Source of the DNA: Idiomarina sp. A28L
GTDB lineage: Bacteria; Pseudomonadota; Gammaproteobacteria; Enterobacterales; Alteromonadaceae
Assembly: GCF_000218785.1 (NCBI RefSeq)
Contig: NZ_AFPO01000001.1
Span: 162,807-226,806 of the forward strand
Length of the DNA stretch: 64,000 nucleotides
Direction: 5' to 3'
The notes beneath the pieces were generated by a model. That model was not told the DNA's origin. It did not search any database and saw only the letters and a program-made list of their open reading frames with translations. The position numbers and the translations under genes were made by a program. Of this stretch, positions 39,058 through 47,644 are shown piece by piece. Positions within the stretch are counted from its first letter, which is position 1, and every line of letters begins with the position of its first letter.

Positions 39058-40809
39058 TTAATCGCCTTGAACACGCGCCAACACATCAGAAATTTTCAGG
39101 GTTTCTTTCTCACCGCTGCGGCGATTTTTATATTCAACCGCTTGTTCATCAAGGTTCCGTTCACCTATAACAATAGTGTGTGGAATACCAATCAATTCCA
39201 TATCGGCAAACATCACGCCTGGACGCTCTTTACGATCATCGAACAACACTTCGATACCAGCTGCCTTGAGTTCTGCGTATAGGTTTTCCGCCACTTCCTG
39301 CACACGTGCCGATTTATGCATATTCATTGGCAAAATACACACTTGGTAAGGCGCCATAGCCGCAGGCCAGATAATGCCATTGGCATCGTTGTTCTGTTCA
39401 ATAGCGGCGGCAACAATGCGCGAAACACCGATACCGTAACAACCCATGATCAAGGCTTGGTTTTTACCTTCTTCGTTCAATACGCCGGCTTTCATGGCTT
39501 CGCTGTACTTGGTACCAAGCTGGAAAATATGGCCAACTTCAATGCCGCGGGCAATATTTAAAGTGCCTTTGCCATCAGGGCTGGCATCACCGGCTTGAAC
39601 GTTGCGCAAATCAGCTACTTCTGGCAAATCAACATCGCGGTTCCAATTAATACCAAAGAAGTGGAAGCCATCTTCGTTGGCACCAGCAGCAAAATCGCTC
39701 ATGCTGGCTACCGCGCGATCGACAATTACTGGCATGGTTAGGTTTACTGGGCCAAGCGAACCAGGGCCTGCACCAACCGCTGCTTTAATTTCTTCATCGC
39801 TGGCAAATACCAATGGTGAGGCTACAGCAGGGTGTTTTGCTGCCTTTATTTCGTTGAGGTCATGATCGCCACGAATAATTAAGGCTACTAGTTTTGCTTT
39901 TTTGCCAGTGGCTGCTTCTGTTGCTTTTTTATCGCTTGCGCCAGTAGCTTCTGCCGCATGCACAATAAGTGTTTTAACTGTGTTTTCGATGTTTACAGCA
40001 AATTGCTCAACCAACGCTTTAATGGTTTTCGCTTCCGGCGTGGCTATCTTTTCCATGGCCTGTGTGGCGGCTAGCGGCTCATCGGCGATTGCCATGGCTT
40101 CTGCAAGTTCAACGTTGGCAGCGTAATCTGAGCTATCAGAAAATGCGATATCATCTTCACCAGAACTAGCTAAAACATGAAACTCGTGGCTCATGTTGCC
40201 GCCAATTGAACCAGTATCGGCAATTACTGGGCGGAAATCTAAGCCCAAGCGGGTGAAGATATTGCAATAAGCATCAAACATGGTTTTGTAGGTATCTTCC
40301 AAACTCTCTTGCGTGGTGTGGAACGAATACGCATCTTTCATAATAAATTCGCGCGAGCGCATTACGCCAAAACGAGGGCGAATTTCATCACGAAATTTAG
40401 TTTGAATTTGGAATAAGTTGAGTGGTAATTGTTTGTAACTGTTTACTTCTTTACGCACTAATTCGCTGATTACTTCTTCATGGGTAGGGCCCAATACGAA
40501 ATCGCGGTTGTGGCGATCTTTAATGCGCAGCAATTCAGGGCCATAATCTTGCCAGCGGCCAGATTCTTCCCATAAATCGGCAGGCTGCACCATTGGCATT
40601 AGCACTTCGATAGCGCCTGCTTTTTCCATTTCTTCGCGCACAACATGTTCAACTTTGCGCAATACCCGCAGGCCTGTTGGAGTCCATGTATAAAGCCCAG
40701 ATGCTACTTTACGTACCATACCGGCACGCAGCATTAACTGATGGCTTATTACTTCTGCATCAGCAGGGTTTTCTTTCATTGTTCCAAGCAGGTATTGGCT
40801 AGTGCGCAT
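39058..40809 (-). CDS. proS: Prolyl-tRNA synthetase (bacterial type with editing insertion)
   Basis: 583 residues, class II. Motif 1 region [24 protein letters not shown], motif 2 with [58 protein letters not shown], and motif 3 [17 protein letters not shown]. Between motifs 2 and 3 sits the YbaK-like editing domain (about 220-400). The insertion contains an unusual Ala/Thr/Lys-rich segment around residues 285-305 ([20 protein letters not shown]) not typical of other ProS. C-terminal anticodon domain at the end. Confidence 0.97.
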   Translation of the reverse strand: MRTSQYLLGTMKENPADAEVISHQLMLRAGMVRKVASGLYTWTPTGLRVLRKVEHVVREEMEKAGAIEVLMPMVQPADLWEESGRWQDYGPELLRIKDRHNRDFVLGPTHEEVISELVRKEVNSYKQLPLNLFQIQTKFRDEIRPRFGVMRSREFIMKDAYSFHTTQESLEDTYKTMFDAYCNIFTRLGLDFRPVIADTGSIGGNMSHEFHVLASSGEDDIAFSDSSDYAANVELAEAMAIADEPLAATQAMEKIATPEAKTIKALVEQFAVNIENTVKTLIVHAAEATGASDKKATEAATGKKAKLVALIIRGDHDLNEIKAAKHPAVASPLVFASDEEIKAAVGAGPGSLGPVNLTMPVIVDRAVASMSDFAAGANEDGFHFFGINWNRDVDLPEVADLRNVQAGDASPDGKGTLNIARGIEVGHIFQLGTKYSEAMKAGVLNEEGKNQALIMGCYGIGVSRIVAAAIEQNNDANGIIWPAAMAPYQVCILPMNMHKSARVQEVAENLYAELKAAGIEVLFDDRKERPGVMFADMELIGIPHTIVIGERNLDEQAVEYKNRRSGEKETLKISDVLARVQGD

Positions 40810-40894
40810 ATTGGTTTATCTCGTGCTAGAAATGGCAAGTTAAATGAGCTAAATAAGGCAGCATTCTAACAGCCTAGGCGCATGCAACAAAGGC

Positions 40895-41614
40895 TTAACT
40901 GATGCTTATTACATGATTATCGTTTGCCACTACACGCCACTTAATATTGAAATCATATAAATGCATACCGTATTCCTTATCCCAGCTTTGTTCGCGCTGA
41001 TAGCCGGGGCGTGGATCTTGCTGCAACACTTCACTAATCAACTGCCGTAGCTCAGGATATTCGTGCTGATGCTGCAATAGAGCGGCCTCTGCTTCTCGGG
41101 TAAATGAAACACTCATGCCAGTAGTTTGTTTCGCATCTGCATAGCCACCAAGTGCGCCGCTTACACTATCGGAATAGGGTAGGTAAGGTTTGATGTCCAA
41201 AATTGGCGTACCGTGGAGTAGATCGAGCCCTCTCACAATCAGCTTCTTATCTTCTACGGCCACTAATTCAACTACCGAGAGGCCAATTGGATTAGGGCGA
41301 AACGTAGAACGTGTGGCAAACACGCCTTTGCGCATATTGCCACCAAGGCGCGGTGGGCGCACCAAAGGCTTCCAGCCTTGCGCTGCGGTTTCGTGGAACA
41401 CAAATGTTAGCCAAAGGTGGCTAAAGGCTTCAATGCCACGCACACAATCGATGTGAGCAAACTCCTCGTTAAAATGAATAACACCACGCGCGCTGGGCAC
41501 TAACCCGGGCTGGCGAGGAATAGCGAACTTTTGCCGGTAGGGTGATTCAATGAACCCGATGGGTTTGAATGTGTATTCAGTATTTGCGCTGCTCTCAGCT
41601 TTCGGCATATTCAC
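40895..41614 (-). CDS. trmO: tRNA (t6A37) N6-methyltransferase TrmO
   Basis: 239 residues, matching TsaA/YaeB. It methylates N6 of threonylcarbamoyl-adenosine 37 in tRNA(Thr). Signatures are IGFIESPYRQKFAIPRQPGLVPSARGVI, IEAFSHLWLTFVFHE, GVFATRSTFRPNPIGLSVVEL and DILDIKPYLPYSDS-like LDIKPYLPYSDS. It lies upstream of proS on the same strand, 85 bases apart. Confidence 0.93.
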   Translation of the reverse strand: MNMPKAESSANTEYTFKPIGFIESPYRQKFAIPRQPGLVPSARGVIHFNEEFAHIDCVRGIEAFSHLWLTFVFHETAAQGWKPLVRPPRLGGNMRKGVFATRSTFRPNPIGLSVVELVAVEDKKLIVRGLDLLHGTPILDIKPYLPYSDSVSGALGGYADAKQTTGMSVSFTREAEAALLQHQHEYPELRQLISEVLQQDPRPGYQREQSWDKEYGMHLYDFNIKWRVVANDNHVISIS

Positions 41615-41894
41615 GTTTGAGTTGGTTCTCGGTTTATTTGTCGCTACTGGATAAAGTTAATGCTTGGGCTATCGTTAAAATGGCACAGGCTACAAAAGAA
41701 TGTACATATTTCACCACAATTTGTGGAATATCACTAAGTTAGATTTAGTATTAAATATTTAACCATTTAAAAACAACAGCTTGTAATTTTGGCCTGAAAA
41801 TTGCTTACATATTAAATGTATATTAAAACCTATAGATTTTTAGCTAGATGCTCGAACTAATAGCAGCCAGAGCAATAATAAAAAGGAATAAGTT

Positions 41895-42554
41895 ATGAGT
41901 AAGGCAATGAAAACAACGATGCAAAAAATGAGCTGGATCGTGGTGGCCTTTGTGGCGTCGTTAAGCATGCTTACGCTAAGCACAGCAGTATCAGCAAGCG
42001 ATGAAGTTGAACGCTATCACGAAATATCTGTGGCTGATGTTAATCACGTGGTGCTGAAAAATAGTGTGGGCTCGGTTTATGTGGAACAAGGTGAGGGCAC
42101 TGAACTCACGATTCGTGCGGTATTTGAAGGTAAGCGTTCAGGAATTATGCGCCGTACCAAAGATGTAAGCGATATGAACGTTGAAATTCGTGAACGCCGC
42201 GGTGTGCTAACCATCTCATTTTCAGAAAACAATGTAGAATCTACCTGGCATGTAACCTTGCCGGCTGTGGCTAAACTTGATGTCGATCTTGGTGTTGGCT
42301 TAGTAGATGTAAAAGTAGGGGCAACAGCGGTTAATATCGATTTGGGCGTAGGCGATGCAAAAGTTGAAGGGTTAATCAGCGAAGCTGGAGCTGTAAGTGC
42401 TAATGCTGGTGTAGGTTCAGCAACTATTCGTGGCGCTCATGATGTAAAAACTAAGCGTGCGATTGTTGCTGAAACAACAAGCGGCCGTGGTGATGGTGAA
42501 TATCCGATTAGTATTGATATTGGTGTAGGCGATGCGGGTATTCGTTTACGTTAA
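41895..42554 (+). CDS. DUF4097-like exported repeat protein
   Basis: 219 residues from ATG 41895 behind AAAAGGA. Signal peptide about 1-35 (ending AVSASDE). The mature protein has a recurring motif of about 11-20 residues: VDLGVGLVDVKVG, IDLGVGDAKVEG, ANAGVGSATIRG and IDIGVGDAGIRLR, consistent with successive strands of a beta-solenoid as in DUF4097-type proteins. Function unknown; a periplasmic or cell-surface role is inferred. A strong bidirectional terminator follows. The 280-base gap upstream is very AT-rich. Confidence 0.75.
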   Translation: MSKAMKTTMQKMSWIVVAFVASLSMLTLSTAVSASDEVERYHEISVADVNHVVLKNSVGSVYVEQGEGTELTIRAVFEGKRSGIMRRTKDVSDMNVEIRERRGVLTISFSENNVESTWHVTLPAVAKLDVDLGVGLVDVKVGATAVNIDLGVGDAKVEGLISEAGAVSANAGVGSATIRGAHDVKTKRAIVAETTSGRGDGEYPISIDIGVGDAGIRLR

Positions 42555-42584
42555 TGAGTAAAATATAAGTTGTATAAATAATAT

Positions 42585-42619
42585 AAAAAGGGTGTTTCGC
42601 AAAACGAAACACCCTTTTT
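42585..42619. terminator. Bidirectional terminator between the DUF4097-like gene and hns
   Basis: AAAAAGGGTGTTTCG (42585-42599) pairs perfectly with CGAAACACCCTTTTT (42605-42619) around a 5-nt loop. T-runs occur on both strands, so it can terminate both convergent genes. Confidence 0.92.
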
Positions 42620-42632
42620 TTGGCATTAATTT

Positions 42633-43052
42633 TTAGATTAAAAAATCGTTTAACGAACGGCCAGCGTTTAATGCTTCTTGAATTGGTTTTGGCGTACGGC
42701 CTTGGCCTGTCCACGTTTTGCTTTCACCTTCAGCATCAGTATATTTATACTTTGCAGGCTTTGGTGCTCGCGCTTTATAGGGCTTACGCGGAGATTTAGT
42801 TTTACCGGCACCACTATCGGTACCGAGGAAATCTTCTGGGTTTAAACCAGCATCGGCAATTTGTTTACGAATCCGTTCGATTTCTAACTGCTTAGCAGCC
42901 AGCAGACGTTGTTGCTCAGCTTCTTCATCCTTGCGCTGCTCAATAATATTTGCCAATTTCGTAGCCACATCATTAAGTTCAGCAACGGTTAATTCTTTTG
43001 TTGCTGCATTAAGGCGGCGGGCGTGGGTTAGAATATCTGTAAACTCGCTCAT
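42633..43052 (-). CDS. H-NS family nucleoid protein
   Basis: 139 residues. The N-terminal coiled-coil oligomerisation half (TDILTHARRLNAATKELTVAELNDVATKLANIIEQRKDEEAEQQRLLAAKQLEIERI) and a C-terminal DNA-binding half ending in TWTGQGRTPKPIQEALNAGRSLNDFLI, the H-NS/StpA AT-hook-like loop (GQGRTP). A basic linker joins them. H-NS silences AT-rich acquired DNA; the long AT-rich region upstream suggests self-control. Whether this is the main H-NS or a paralogue cannot be told from the window. Confidence 0.9.
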   Translation of the reverse strand: MSEFTDILTHARRLNAATKELTVAELNDVATKLANIIEQRKDEEAEQQRLLAAKQLEIERIRKQIADAGLNPEDFLGTDSGAGKTKSPRKPYKARAPKPAKYKYTDAEGESKTWTGQGRTPKPIQEALNAGRSLNDFLI

Positions 43053-43404
43053 GTATTATCCTATGTTGCTTTAAATGGCTAAAACCAAATTTATGGAGAT
43101 ATCTATTCGGAGGTGTAACTAAAAAATACCAAAATAGTACACTCTTATAATATTTCCGCTGCGTTTTAAACTTTAATACGAAAGTAACGCATGAACAATT
43201 ATCGAACTATCAGTTAAGCTAAAACTTACGAAGAATTCACATACGTACTATATTCTAGGCTACATTGATTTAAATGATATATATCGATCGTACTAAGGGA
43301 TATGTATTTTTATAAGCAAATAAAAAAGCCCATTAAATAATGCCGAATAACAGGGCATTCTTTAATGGGCTGATTACTAACTAAATTCAGTTTATTCGTG
43401 GTGT
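43053..43404. other. 352-base AT-rich gap between hns and the ETF-QO gene
   Basis: No gene seen on either strand. It holds the hns promoter region, very AT-rich and with many TATA-like stretches as expected for an H-NS gene, and at its right end the terminator of the ETF-QO gene. Confidence 0.6.
43327..43371 (-). terminator. Terminator after the ETF-QO gene
   Basis: AGCCCATTAAA (43327-43337) pairs with TTTAATGGGCT (43361-43371); inside, AATGCC (43339-43344) pairs with GGCATT (43354-43359). On the minus strand the stem is followed by a T-run (TTTTTTATTTG). Strong Rho-independent terminator. Confidence 0.92.
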
Positions 43405-45069
43405 TTACATATTAGGATATGTGGGGCCACCAGTGCCTTCTGGTGTTACCCAGCGAATGTTTTGGCTTGGGTCTTTAATATCGCAGGTTTTGCAATGAAT
43501 GCAGTTCTGCGCATTAATCTGGAAACGTTTCTCACCAGAATCAGCAATAACCACTTCATATACACCCGCAGGGCAGTAGCGTTGCGCAGGCTCATCATAT
43601 TTAGCCAAATTCACTTGAATTGGAATATCTTTATCTGCTAGTTGTAAATGGCAAGGCTGATCTTCTTCATGGTTAGTATTGGATAAATAAACTGAAGAAT
43701 TACGATCAAAAGAAATTTTATTATCAGGCTTTGGATAATCAATCGATTTGGCATCTTTGGCCAACTGCATACCTTCATGATCAGCTTTTGTATCTTTAAT
43801 AGTAAAAGGCAATTTACCGCCAAAGAAATTTTGATCTAAGGTGTTATATGCGCCACCTAACCAAGTGCCCCATTTGTGAACAACTGGCCCAAAGTTGCGT
43901 GAACGATACAATTCATCATAGAGCCACGAATCTTTAAATGATTGCGTGTACTCTTGTAAATCAGCACCATAATTTTCACCACTAAGCGCAGCAAAAACAG
44001 TTTCAGCTGCCAACATACCGCTCTTCATAGCCGTATGGTTGCCTTTAATTTTAGCGAAATTAAGCGTACCCGCATCACAACCCACCAGTACAGCACCTGG
44101 CATGGTCATTTTCGGCAATGAATAAAAACCGCCTTTGGCAATAGCGCGCGCGCCATAACTTACACGTTTACCGTTTTCTAAAACCTTGCGAATTTGCGGG
44201 TGTTGTTTGAATTTTTGGAACTCTGCAAATGGGTTCAAATGTGGATTGGTGTAATTTAAATCAATAATTAAACCCAAGAATACTTGGCCATTCTCAGCGT
44301 GATACAAATAACCACCGCCGCTGGCTTCGTCTGTTAGCGGATAGCCAGTTGAATGCACCACTAAGCCTTCTTCGTGCTGTTCAGCTGGGATATCCCAAAT
44401 TTCTTTAAAACCAATAGCGTAGTGTTGCACTGTGCTATCTTTATCTAATTGGTAGTGCTGAATAAGTTCTTTGCCCAAGTGCCCGCGGCAACCTTCAGCA
44501 AAAATAGTGTATTTCGCGCGTAGTTCCATGCCAGGCATATAACCATCTTTTGGCTCGCCATCGGCACCTACACCCATATCACCGGTAAAAACACCACATA
44601 CTTCATTGTTATCGCCGTAAATCACGCTAGCGGCAGCAAACCCGGGGAACACTTCCACACCAAGCTCTTCGGCTTGGTTAGCCAACCAGCGGCATACGTT
44701 ACCCATGCTAACAATGTAATTGCCATCGTTATGGAACGTTTTTGGCATCATGAAATTTGGTAATTTCGAAGCCTTTTCAGCATTACCAAACATGAAAATA
44801 TCATCACGGGTTACTGGGGTGTTCAGGGGTGCGCCGCGCTCTTTCCAATCCGGAAACAATTCGGTAAGCGCGCGCGGCTCAAATACCGCACCAGAAAGAA
44901 TATGCGCACCAACTTCAGAGCCTTTTTCGATAACGCAAATTTGCAATTCTTTGCCTTGCTCTTGGTTTAGCTGGGCAAGCTTGCACGCAGTGCTGAGCCC
45001 TGCAGGGCCTGCGCCCACAATCAGTACATCAAATTCCATACTCTCGCGTTCTACATCATGCGTAGCCAT
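43405..45069 (-). CDS. Electron transfer flavoprotein-ubiquinone oxidoreductase
   Basis: 554 residues. FAD-binding Rossmann VLIVGAGPAGLSTACKLAQL (about 15-34) with EKGSEVGAHILSGAVFEPRAL, then the ubiquinone-binding and FAD-stabilising core, and a C-terminal 4Fe-4S ferredoxin region (RYCPAGVYEV and CIHCKTCDIKDPSQNIRWVTPEG). It passes electrons from ETF, and so from FadE-type and isovaleryl-CoA dehydrogenases, to ubiquinone. The etfAB genes are not in this window. Its proximity to fadE and liuA suits that task. Confidence 0.96.
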   Translation of the reverse strand: MATHDVERESMEFDVLIVGAGPAGLSTACKLAQLNQEQGKELQICVIEKGSEVGAHILSGAVFEPRALTELFPDWKERGAPLNTPVTRDDIFMFGNAEKASKLPNFMMPKTFHNDGNYIVSMGNVCRWLANQAEELGVEVFPGFAAASVIYGDNNEVCGVFTGDMGVGADGEPKDGYMPGMELRAKYTIFAEGCRGHLGKELIQHYQLDKDSTVQHYAIGFKEIWDIPAEQHEEGLVVHSTGYPLTDEASGGGYLYHAENGQVFLGLIIDLNYTNPHLNPFAEFQKFKQHPQIRKVLENGKRVSYGARAIAKGGFYSLPKMTMPGAVLVGCDAGTLNFAKIKGNHTAMKSGMLAAETVFAALSGENYGADLQEYTQSFKDSWLYDELYRSRNFGPVVHKWGTWLGGAYNTLDQNFFGGKLPFTIKDTKADHEGMQLAKDAKSIDYPKPDNKISFDRNSSVYLSNTNHEEDQPCHLQLADKDIPIQVNLAKYDEPAQRYCPAGVYEVVIADSGEKRFQINAQNCIHCKTCDIKDPSQNIRWVTPEGTGGPTYPNM

Positions 45070-45204
45070 TGTGGGTACTCCTCACATTTCGAATTTTAAA
45101 TTCTGTAATCTGTGCTTTCATTCTTTAGCGTTCAGCTAATGCCAACAAAAGGGCGAGCACAGCAGCTACCGAAACACTTCGGTGCTCAGTTGTTTATGAA
45201 TTAA

Positions 45205-47400
45205 CTAAGATATTTTAACAGGAATTATGCTGTTTGGCGCGGTTAACAACGCAGTAGCTTCATCGGCAGGCACTGCTCGGCTATAGAAATAACCTTGGCC
45301 AATGGTACAACCCCGTTCAATCAAGAAATCAGCTTGCGCTTGATTCTCTACACCCTCGGCCACAATGCCGATATCAAGGTTACGTGCCAAACTTACAATA
45401 GTTTGGGTAATAGTGGCGTCGTCTTTATCGTCGGGTAAATCTTTTACGAATGAACGATCTATTTTAAGTGCGTTGATAGGGAAGTGCTTCAAATAGGAAA
45501 GCGATGAATAACCAACACCAAAATCATCGATGGCGAGGGTTATACCATTATCGCGCATATCCTGCATAAATTGCGTGTGGCTTTTGCTATTTTCAATCAG
45601 TACTTGTTCGGTAAGCTCAAGCTCTAAGAATGCGGTTGGAATGCCAGCACTGCGCACGGCATAGAGAATCTGGTCGGTTAAATCGGGCACTTGGAATTGG
45701 CGGCCCGATAAATTCACCGAAACGCGAATATCATTTAAGCCCATATCACGCCAGCGGGCTAATTGCCGGCAAGCGGTTTGCAATACAAAATCGGAAATCG
45801 GTAGAATTAAGCCAGAATCTTCAGCGATTGGAATAAAGCGATCTGGTCCGATAATGGTGCCATCATCCTCAATCCAGCGCACTAGTGCTTCTAAGCCAAT
45901 AATTTTACGGGTAGTCATATCAACCTGAGGCTGATAGAACACCGCTAATTTATTCTGTTCAATGGCATAACGGAGCTTTTTCGATAAATCGAGCCTATCG
46001 GCGAGCTCATCATGCAACTCTTGGCTATAAACGTGCCAGGTATTCCGGCCCCGCTCTTTCGCTCGATACAACGCTGTATCGGCATGGCGCATGAGCGTTT
46101 CGGCATCTTCTTTACCAGTTTGGGTAAGCGCGATACCAATACTACCGGTAACAAAAATTTCGTAACCTTCTACATTAAAATGCTTGTCTAATGCTTCGAT
46201 AATTTCCGTTGCGTAAGTTTCTAAATCTTCTTGCTCACGAACATTAGTAAGCATCACCGCGAATTCATCGCCACCCAAACGTGCCAGCATTGATTTACCG
46301 CCATGTAATTCCGATAAGCGGGTAGAAACTTGTTTAAGTAATGCATCGCCGATATTGTGGCCAAGGGTATCATTCACTTCTTTAAAGTGATCGAGATCCA
46401 GAATCATTACGCCAACGCGCAAGCTCTGTTCCCGTAAAAGATCTAGCTCATCACCAAGTTGGGCAATAATAGCGTTGCGGTTTGCTAAGCCGGTAAGTGA
46501 ATCGTGTTCGGCTAAATAGGCAACCCGTTGCTCTACCTTCTCGCGCTCTTCTATTTCATCATAAAGCTCGCGGTTTGCTTCCTGTAAAAGGTTTTCGCGC
46601 ACCCGGCTTACGCCCAATAAATACAATACGAAAGTAAGCAAACCTGTTACCAACGAACCGGCAAGCAACACCAAGAGCGGCAATTTACTGCGCATTTCTT
46701 GTAACCGCTCAGGAGTAGGCCAGAGCTCTAGCACCCAAGTTTCACCGAATATCTGGAATACTCGGTGATTGCCCCACTGATCTTTTAAACGCTCGTTAGC
46801 GGCAAGGCTAAACATTACTTCAGAATCAGATTGGCGCACTACATGAAACGCGGTGTTATCTTTTAAGTGGCTTGCCACGGTTAAATGCAACAACCGATTC
46901 ATATCAATAATGCCAGCGTAAAAACCATCATGGCTTTCACCAGAAAAAGGCACTACGAGTAGTAAATCAGCAGGATGCTCAGCAAGCTCTTCAGCACTGA
47001 TTAAATAACGAGCACCAGGGTTAAATCGGCTTAACCATACGGCGATAGATTCAGGCACGGTTGTTGGTGGGCTCCAGCTATTCGGGTAGTGCCGAATAAC
47101 TTCGCCATCAGCGGTAACCCAAAACAGGCTGCGGAACTGGCGGTAGTAAGAGGTAATCAATTCGCCTTCGTCAACCCATGCAGGGCCAGCTTCACCTTGC
47201 CGGCTAACCCACGTGAAGCCAAACATATGTGATTGTAATTCGCGGCGAATTTCTAATTGAAGAACATATAATTCAGAGTCAAGCGTATCGCGGATTGAAT
47301 TATTATCCGAAATGCGGAGAGAGAATGTAAGAATTAGCGTTAACGCTAACCCTATAACACCGGCAAATATGGCCTGTTTATGTCTTTTTAGATTGCGCAT
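45205..47400 (-). CDS. Membrane GGDEF-EAL protein
   Basis: 731 residues. An N-terminal membrane helix (about 10-30) and a second near 235-265 flank a periplasmic sensor of about 200 residues without a named domain. The GGDEF domain (about 295-460) has an intact LARLGGDEFAVML (near 375-387) and the EAL domain (about 475-725) has GLEALVRW, with DDFGVGYSSLSYLKHFP and EGVENQAQADFL, so both cyclase and phosphodiesterase sites look intact. The net activity cannot be predicted. Its stimulus is unknown. It stands alone between two catabolic blocks. Confidence 0.93.
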   Translation of the reverse strand: MRNLKRHKQAIFAGVIGLALTLILTFSLRISDNNSIRDTLDSELYVLQLEIRRELQSHMFGFTWVSRQGEAGPAWVDEGELITSYYRQFRSLFWVTADGEVIRHYPNSWSPPTTVPESIAVWLSRFNPGARYLISAEELAEHPADLLLVVPFSGESHDGFYAGIIDMNRLLHLTVASHLKDNTAFHVVRQSDSEVMFSLAANERLKDQWGNHRVFQIFGETWVLELWPTPERLQEMRSKLPLLVLLAGSLVTGLLTFVLYLLGVSRVRENLLQEANRELYDEIEEREKVEQRVAYLAEHDSLTGLANRNAIIAQLGDELDLLREQSLRVGVMILDLDHFKEVNDTLGHNIGDALLKQVSTRLSELHGGKSMLARLGGDEFAVMLTNVREQEDLETYATEIIEALDKHFNVEGYEIFVTGSIGIALTQTGKEDAETLMRHADTALYRAKERGRNTWHVYSQELHDELADRLDLSKKLRYAIEQNKLAVFYQPQVDMTTRKIIGLEALVRWIEDDGTIIGPDRFIPIAEDSGLILPISDFVLQTACRQLARWRDMGLNDIRVSVNLSGRQFQVPDLTDQILYAVRSAGIPTAFLELELTEQVLIENSKSHTQFMQDMRDNGITLAIDDFGVGYSSLSYLKHFPINALKIDRSFVKDLPDDKDDATITQTIVSLARNLDIGIVAEGVENQAQADFLIERGCTIGQGYFYSRAVPADEATALLTAPNSIIPVKIS

Positions 47401-47644
47401 TTAATCATATGGATGGCTATTTTTATTATACTTCCAAGACATTTAATCGTGAATGAACGCTTACTCAAAAGAACGCAAATCATTTCCCTTCATTAGGGAG
47501 CGGAAATTACGAAGCGTAAACAACACAGCGTAAATTCCTCGTTATCTAAAGCAAGTTCTTATTTTTACACGTTTAATTTTTTCGCGTCTAGTGGCGAAGC
47601 AGTTTAAAGGTGTAAATTCACGCGAAAATCACAGAAAAGCGAAT

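Noticed and set aside
47401-47644. Terminator-like TTCGC/GCGAA hairpin after the acetoacetyl-CoA synthetase gene
   Set aside because: The stem is only about 5 bp and lacks a strong loop-closing GC arm; too weak to call.
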